Below are positions 7,421-10,621 of a stretch of DNA of 10,621 nucleotides, piece after piece; the first letter of the stretch is position 1; each line of letters starts with the position of its first letter. Below the pieces are notes generated by a model. It was not told where the DNA came from, searched no databases, and was given only the letters and a program-made list of their open reading frames with translations. Position numbers and translations under genes: made by a program. Source of the stretch: Synechococcales cyanobacterium PMM_0002. GTDB taxonomy: Bacteria > Cyanobacteriota > Cyanobacteriia > Elainellales > Elainellaceae. The stretch covers positions 1 to 10,621 of the forward strand of contig CASBQX010000359.1 in assembly GCA_949127925.1 (NCBI GenBank), given 5' to 3'.

Positions 7421-7426
7421 TATCTT
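7421..7426 (+). promoter_or_regulatory. -10 half of the circle-junction promoter
   Basis: TATCTT near the left end of the element. When the two ends are joined through one CT core, it lies exactly 17 bases after TTGACA from the right end. In the integrated state shown here it has no matching -35 box. The predicted start of transcription is about 7433. Confidence 0.6.
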
Positions 7427-7432
7427 AAGAGT

Positions 7433-7570
7433 AGAGAGATAGACCGACACCCCTTGGATGCTAGACATCGTGGAGAAGCCAGGGTCATCTCTCGATTGCA
7501 ACAGTCAAACTCGAATAATCGGTTGGGACATCACGATCCCGTATGACGCAAGGTTGAGTCAAAGACTGTC
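7433..7570 (+). ncRNA. Predicted bridge RNA of the IS110 element
   Basis: Two modules are visible. Module 1: stem GAGAGAT (7434-7440)/ATCTCTC (7487-7493) continued by GACC (7442-7445)/GGTC (7483-7486); internal loop; apical hairpin GATG/CATC (7457-7469). Its left loop strand (7446-7457) matches the left flank (7410-7421) at 10 of 12 bases; its right strand GGAGAAG (7472-7478) is complementary to CTTCTCC at 8588-8594. Module 2: stem ACAGTC (7501-7506)/GACTGT (7564-7569) plus ACTC (7509-7512)/GAGT (7556-7559); apical stem GGGA/TCCC (7525-7540). Its left strand has ATAATCG (7515-7521), identical to the right end (8581-8587); its right strand (7541-7552) pairs with the left end at 8 of 12 bases plus one wobble. 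Order and logic follow IS621-type bridge RNAs (target loop, then donor loop). I see no separate 5' stem-loop; both ends of the RNA are estimates. Confidence 0.8.
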
Positions 7571-7596
7571 TTAAACATAAAACAAATCGGCAGGGT

Positions 7597-8553
7597 GTGA
7601 TGGAAAGCATTGAGCAATGGATTGGCGTTGATGTATGTACGCGGTGGCTGGATGTCCATATTCGTCCCCAGGGCAGCCGGTTTCGGGTCAGCAACGATGC
7701 TGATGGCATTCAAGCGTTACTGACGCATCTCAAGGAGCCGACTCAAGTGGGTCGGATCATCTTGGAATCAACGGGCGGCTATGAACGCCAGGTCTCATCA
7801 CACTTGTGGACATTGTCATACCCAGTAGTTGTGATTAACGCTCGACAAGCCCGTAACTTTGCTAAAGCTGTTAACCAATTAGCTAAGACCGATCAAGTAG
7901 ATGCAGCAATTTTAGCCTGGTTTGGCGAAGCGCTCAAACCTGAGATTCGACCGTTTGCCAGTGAAGCGCAAGCCCAACTTCAGGATTTGGTCACGCGTCG
8001 TCGGCAACTCGTCGAGATGCTCACAGCCGAACAAAACCGCTTGTCGGGTTTGCGAGGCACCGCCCAAGCCGATGTGGAAGTGCATCTCGATTGGTTGCGC
8101 GAACGCATCAAACAGTTAGATGAGCAGGTTGCCACCCAAATCAGCCAATGCCAGACTTGGCAAGCCAAACACATGCGGCTTAAAACGGTTCCAGGCGTGG
8201 GCAAAGTCGTCGCCGCCACCTTGGTAGCCCTCTTGCCAGAACTCGGTCAGCTCTCAACTCAAAAAATCAGTACTTTGGTTGGGGTGGCTCCGCTCAATCG
8301 TGACAGTGGGCAGATGAAGGGCAAACGCATCATTTTCGGGGGTCGCGCTGCTGTGCGCCAGATGTTGTACATGGCAACCTTAGTAGCGGTACGCCATAAC
8401 CCAATCATTAAACCCTTCTATGACCAATTGCTCAAACGAGGCAAACCAACCAAAGTGGCATTAGTCGCTTGTATGCACAAGCTCTTAACCATCCTCAATG
8501 CCATGCTTAAACATGGTACCGATTGGCGCTTATCCCCACCAGCTGCGGCTTAA
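7597..8553 (+). CDS. IS110-family transposase (bridge-RNA-guided recombinase)
   Basis: 318 aa, intact. The N-terminal RuvC-like DEDD domain has Asp12 (GVDVC), Glu57 (LESTGGYE), and Asp99 and Asp102 (KTDQVDA). A helical, basic middle (about 120-190: LVTRRRQLVEMLTAEQNRLS) links to the C-terminal Tnp/transposase_20 domain, with VPGVGKVVAATLVALLPELG (198-217) and the serine motif APLNRDSG (231-238), in which Ser237 matches the family's catalytic serine. It ends with RRG-like KRIIFGGRAAVRQMLYMA and a basic tail. By family knowledge it forms a complex with the bridge RNA, pairs donor and target, and exchanges strands through the serine. The start is GTG at 7597, with ATG directly after it as an equal alternative; AGGG just before fits the ATG better. 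It is transcribed opposite to the genes on both sides. Confidence 0.97.
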   Translation: MMESIEQWIGVDVCTRWLDVHIRPQGSRFRVSNDADGIQALLTHLKEPTQVGRIILESTGGYERQVSSHLWTLSYPVVVINARQARNFAKAVNQLAKTDQVDAAILAWFGEALKPEIRPFASEAQAQLQDLVTRRRQLVEMLTAEQNRLSGLRGTAQADVEVHLDWLRERIKQLDEQVATQISQCQTWQAKHMRLKTVPGVGKVVAATLVALLPELGQLSTQKISTLVGVAPLNRDSGQMKGKRIIFGGRAAVRQMLYMATLVAVRHNPIIKPFYDQLLKRGKPTKVALVACMHKLLTILNAMLKHGTDWRLSPPAAA

Positions 8554-8568
8554 CTTGACTGAATTTGC

Positions 8569-8574
8569 TTGACA
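8569..8574 (+). promoter_or_regulatory. -35 half of the circle-junction promoter
   Basis: A perfect TTGACA, 13 bases before the right end of the element. In the integrated state it points out of the element with no good -10 box at the correct distance. On circularisation it would pair with TATCTT at 7421-7426 across a 17-base spacer and drive the bridge RNA and transposase. Confidence 0.6.
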
Positions 8575-8587
8575 TTCAAGATAATCG

Positions 8588-8627
8588 CTTCTCCCCTTTT
8601 GGGAGAAGGGGAAAAGGGGATGAGGGC
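8588..8627. repeat. Hairpin repeat that forms the right target half
   Basis: CTTCTCCC (8588-8595) and GGGAGAAG (8601-8608) are exact inverted copies with a five-base loop, followed by GGGGAAAAGGGGATGAGGGC. This resembles a widespread cyanobacterial intergenic repeat. The first two bases are the CT core and the first seven are what the RNA guide pairs with, so the element is inserted in one arm of the hairpin. Confidence 0.7.
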
Positions 8628-8647
8628 GACTTGTGTGTACACGGTAG
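8628..8647. repeat. Third copy of the TGTGTGTACAC end repeat
   Basis: GACTTGTGTGTACACGGTAG matches the inverted copy at 7202-7221 at 18 of 20 bases (the 15 bases 8628-8642 are an exact inverted match to 7207-7221) and the direct copy at 7347-7366 at 17 of 20. Together with 7202-7221 it brackets the whole repeat-plus-insertion region. Confidence 0.7.
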
Positions 8648-8674
8648 CACCCTTAGTCAGGCTAGTGATATCTC

Positions 8675-9364
8675 CTACTGAGTCAGCAGTAGCGCTACAA
8701 AAGCGCTGGCAATCGGCACGGTGAGGTTGTCAATGCCGTACTTAGAAAACGCTTCCAGGCTAGTGGCGGCGATCGCCACTCCCAATGCTGCCAAAGCCAC
8801 CATATTCAAACTGGCCGATGTGGCGAGCAGGACACAGAAGCAGACTCCATAGCTAGCGACCAGCATAGTTCCTGAGCCTTCCCAGCTTTTTTCTATCCCC
8901 CATAGCCGATAGGGATGCTTTCCCCACTGCTTGCCAACTAGCGCAGCTAACCCATCGCCCCAAGTCATCACCAAAATCCCCACGATGGCATATTGAGGCT
9001 GCGTGTCCCAGAATCGGGCAATCAAAACTCCAAAACTGATGGCATAGAAAAAAGTGCCTAAGCTCTTGCGCCCGACGCTATTGATCCCCGGCAAAATTGG
9101 CAACCGATAAGACAGCAATGCCACCAAACTAAATAATGCCGAAGCGCTCACACCCAGCCAGGTTGGAATTTGCAGCCACCACGCCAGCAAAATTACATTG
9201 CCAATGCCAATATGCACAATTTTTCTCACAGGCTCTGAACCGACGTGGCCTGAACGCTTCAAGGTTTCTGCTAGGGCAATTACACCGCCAACCCACAGAC
9301 TAGCGATCGCCACTTGCACCCACAGCGGCGGAGCAGATGCAAACCATGCCAACACGCTTAACAA
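8675..9364 (-). CDS. Phytol/polyprenol kinase family membrane protein (VTE5/SEC59-like)
   Basis: 229 aa, about six or seven membrane segments. The family (CTP-dependent lipid kinases: dolichol kinase, yeast Dgk1, plant VTE5) is recognised by RKIVHIGIGN (47-56), GRKSLGT (98-104), WGDGLAALVGKQWG (135-148), EKSWEGSGTM (158-167), EAFSKYGIDNLTVP (204-217). The DNLTVP ending and small size match the VTE5 phytol kinase branch, which phosphorylates phytol freed from chlorophyll so that it can enter tocopherol, phylloquinone or chlorophyll synthesis. Residues 1-40 are a first membrane helix rather than a cleaved signal. The start is the ATG that precedes this helix. Substrate is inferred; family is secure. 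Downstream on the same strand, past the inserted element, lies the dephytylase-like hydrolase. Confidence 0.9.
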   Translation of the reverse strand: MLSVLAWFASAPPLWVQVAIASLWVGGVIALAETLKRSGHVGSEPVRKIVHIGIGNVILLAWWLQIPTWLGVSASALFSLVALLSYRLPILPGINSVGRKSLGTFFYAISFGVLIARFWDTQPQYAIVGILVMTWGDGLAALVGKQWGKHPYRLWGIEKSWEGSGTMLVASYGVCFCVLLATSASLNMVALAALGVAIAATSLEAFSKYGIDNLTVPIASAFVALLLTQ

Positions 9365-9437
9365 TGATCACATCCTAAAGACACTAGGTTTTTACTGTAT
9401 TTTCACTGTAAACGCAGAAGCCAGAACAACACAAAAA

Positions 9438-9463
9438 TAGAGACGCGATTAATCGCGTCTCTA
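9438..9463. repeat. Perfect 26-bp palindrome
   Basis: TAGAGACGCGATT followed directly by its exact reverse complement, with no loop. It lies between the kinase-like gene and the upstream regulator gene. This is a sequence type widely scattered between genes in filamentous cyanobacteria; a self-complementary dyad this long could form a cruciform or act as a transcript hairpin. Confidence 0.8.
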
Positions 9464-9494
9464 CGACGGTGAGAATGTAGCAAAAATGTAAAGA

Positions 9495-9944
9495 TTAAGA
9501 AACTAGCGGAAACCTTGAACGGGTTCTAACTTGCTTACAGAGCCTTAACTCAGTTCCCTGGGCGTTCCACTGCACCTGGTCAAAAATTTGCTCTAAAATG
9601 TATAGCCCTCGCCCACACCCTTCCTGCTCATTAAACAGCTGAGTATTGCAGTTATTCGTGCAGGGGGAAGACGGGTCAAACCCTACCCCCTGGTCAGCAA
9701 TAATCCACCAATGCGCGTTGTCTACCCTGTAGAACTCAACTAAAACAGTCTTGCGTGGGTCAAGATTGTTTCCATGCTTCGCAGCATTGACGAGAGCTTC
9801 CTGCAAACCAAGACGCAGTTCAGCCTGCCACCGATTTGGGATTTCAGCTAGCAGGACATCCAGGACGGGACCCAGATGTAGCGTCGAGGCGAAACTCACC
9901 GTACCCCATCTGCGTCCATTTGGACGAGGCGTGATTGCAATCAC
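9495..9944 (-). CDS. RsbW-like ATP-binding regulator (HATPase_c, anti-sigma factor/Ser kinase type)
   Basis: 149 aa, the usual length for a stand-alone RsbW/SpoIIAB-like protein. The GHKL ATP site is complete: N-box GLQEALVNAAKHGNN (46-60, Glu49, Asn53), G1 ADQGVGFD (83-90, Asp84), G2 GCGRGLYILEQIFD (109-122), and the closing GTELRL (130-135). Members bind sigma factors or phosphorylate anti-anti-sigma proteins on serine; the partner cannot be told here, as no STAS or sigma gene is adjacent. The start is GTG with GAGGG seven bases upstream; no ATG fits. Residues 92-108 contain an unusual Cys/Asn-rich insert (CTNNCNTQ) in the ATP-lid region. It is co-directional with the phytol kinase-like gene but separated by 130 bases with a palindrome, so shared transcription is doubtful. 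Confidence 0.92.
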   Translation of the reverse strand: MIAITPRPNGRRWGTVSFASTLHLGPVLDVLLAEIPNRWQAELRLGLQEALVNAAKHGNNLDPRKTVLVEFYRVDNAHWWIIADQGVGFDPSSPCTNNCNTQLFNEQEGCGRGLYILEQIFDQVQWNAQGTELRLCKQVRTRSRFPLVS

Positions 9945-10225
9945 TCAATAACCCTCACAGCTTTACTAGTGTACGGTCAGTGGTTCTCTATATCCTTCTA
10001 AGACATTTCTATCTTAACACGGGTGGTAGGGAGATCCGCCCTTGCAATCGGCTGAGATGCCCGCCCTCAAAGCATTTCCCCTGACTTCAAGCTAAAGCGG
10101 GCACTTGAAGAACAACGTGAACGGTTGAGGTTCCAAGCACCCGCCAAGGATGACGGTAGCTCTCTAAAATGTTCAAAGAAACGTTCAAAATTTTCACCGC
10201 CCCATTGGATGTTTGATTTTGACCT
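9945..10225. other. Intergenic region between purE and the RsbW-like gene
   Basis: 281 bases with no convincing gene. It holds a copy of AGATGCCCGCCCT (10055-10067) shared with the repeat near 6100, a 7-bp inverted repeat CTTCAAG/CTTGAAG (10085-10091, 10104-10110, 12-base loop), and two GTTCAAA units about 12 bases apart near 10170-10188. The inverted repeat lacks a T-run, so it is not called a terminator. Confidence 0.5.
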
Positions 10226-10621
10226 CTAGCTACCCATTTGCCGCAAATACGCTTCATATCCCAGTGCATCCAGTTTGGTTTGCTTGTCCGAGACCATGGC
10301 ACAGAGACTTTGCCGATAGCGTTGCACCTGCTCTAGCAAACTAGGTTGATGACTGGCCAAAATTTGCACCGCCAATAGTCCCGCATTTTGGGCATTGCCG
10401 ATCGCCACCGTAGCCACTGGAATCCCCGCAGGCATTTGGACAATGGAATAGAGGGAGTCGATTCCCTGTAGATGGCGGCTGGCAACGGGTACGCCAATCA
10501 CAGGCAGGGGCGTCAAAGCCGCCACCATTCCGGGCAGGTGCGCTGCCCCTCCGGCTCCGGCAATGATCACCTTGAGACCGCGCAGGTGTGCTCCTTGGGC
10601 ATACTCAACCATCCGTTCGGG
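10226..10621 (-). CDS. purE: N5-carboxyaminoimidazole ribonucleotide mutase PurE, C-terminal 131 residues
   Basis: Partial: the 5' end lies beyond the right edge of the window. The frame is open through the last base and reads P-E-R-M-V-E-Y, the end of the conserved SAHRTPERM block, so the ATG at 10612 is internal and roughly 40 residues are missing. PurE converts N5-CAIR to CAIR in purine synthesis as a cytosolic octamer. Visible blocks: IIAGAGGAAHLPGMVAALTPLPVIGVPV, then LQGIDSLYSIVQMPAGIPVATVAIGNAQNAGLLAVQIL. The usual tail follows (LLEQVQRYRQSLCAMVSDK) with a short extension ending YLRQMGS. No PurK gene is in view. Confidence 0.96.
   Translation of the reverse strand, partial: PERMVEYAQGAHLRGLKVIIAGAGGAAHLPGMVAALTPLPVIGVPVASRHLQGIDSLYSIVQMPAGIPVATVAIGNAQNAGLLAVQILASHQPSLLEQVQRYRQSLCAMVSDKQTKLDALGYEAYLRQMGS

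Larger units (their letters stand above)
7417..8587 (+). mobile_element. IS110-family insertion sequence (about 1.17 kb), IS110 subgroup
   Basis: Boundaries are inferred from guide matches rather than from terminal inverted repeats, which this family lacks. A CT core lies at 7417-7418 on the left and again at 8588-8589 on the right. The left end starts TGTATCTT after the core; the right end finishes AAGATAATCG before it. The long non-coding segment (7419-7596) precedes the transposase and only 34 bases follow it, the layout of the IS110 rather than the IS1111 subgroup. The element has no HIP1 site, while surrounding DNA has about one per 470 bases; this is weak but agrees with foreign origin. 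Transposase and RNA both look intact, so the copy may be active. Confidence 0.85.

Noticed and set aside
7301..7713. Minus-strand frames over the repeat and the bridge RNA region
   Set aside because: They run through palindromic repeat and structured RNA sequence; products have no recognisable features and the RNA explanation is stronger.
2590..9944. Partner-switching module made of the PP2C and RsbW-like proteins
   Set aside because: The genes are about 5 kb apart on opposite strands, no STAS anti-anti-sigma or sigma gene is present, and the PP2C lacks the sensor architecture of RsbU/SpoIIE.
10087..10302. 71-codon minus-strand frame overlapping the purE 3' end
   Set aside because: It is out of frame with purE and its start lies within the purE coding sequence; no motif is visible.

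Overview
The window looks like chromosomal DNA from a cyanobacterium, probably a filamentous or repeat-rich one. The evidence is about 20 copies of the HIP1 octamer GCGATCGC, an LrtA-type ribosome hibernation factor, a phytol-kinase-type membrane protein, and several intergenic palindromes of the kind common in cyanobacterial genomes.

Layout, left to right. A long-form hibernation factor (minus) is divergent from lipB (plus), which is followed by a Uma2-family nuclease-fold gene (plus). After a 318-base gap comes a large Zn-ribbon / degenerate-kinase / PP2C phosphatase (plus). It converges on a TraX-family membrane protein (minus). A small single-pass membrane protein with a Pro-rich tail (plus) follows. 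Next is an alpha/beta hydrolase (minus) of the chlorophyll dephytylase/pheophytinase-like type. Positions 7202-8647 are a nest of repeats holding a complete IS110-family element. Beyond it, all on the minus strand, are a phytol/polyprenol kinase-family protein, an RsbW-like ATP-binding regulator, and the C-terminal three quarters of purE, which runs off the right edge.

The main result is the IS110 element (about 7417-8587). It can be read as a bridge-RNA-guided recombinase locus. The leader upstream of the transposase folds into two stem / internal-loop / apical-hairpin modules. The first loop matches the DNA flanking both ends of the element (target guides). The second matches the two element ends (donor guides). 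All four alignments place the same CT core at 7417-7418 and 8588-8589. Joining the ends as in a circular intermediate would give TTGACA-17 bp-TATCTT, with predicted transcription starting at the first stem. The target is one arm of a hairpin repeat, so the guide addresses a probably multicopy intergenic sequence.

Functionally, the dephytylase-like hydrolase and the phytol kinase-like gene are co-directional and would be near neighbours without the insertion. This suggests a phytol-salvage pair separated by mobile DNA. The remaining genes (lipoylation, purine synthesis, ribosome hibernation, signalling) look like ordinary housekeeping and regulatory genes without a shared pathway.
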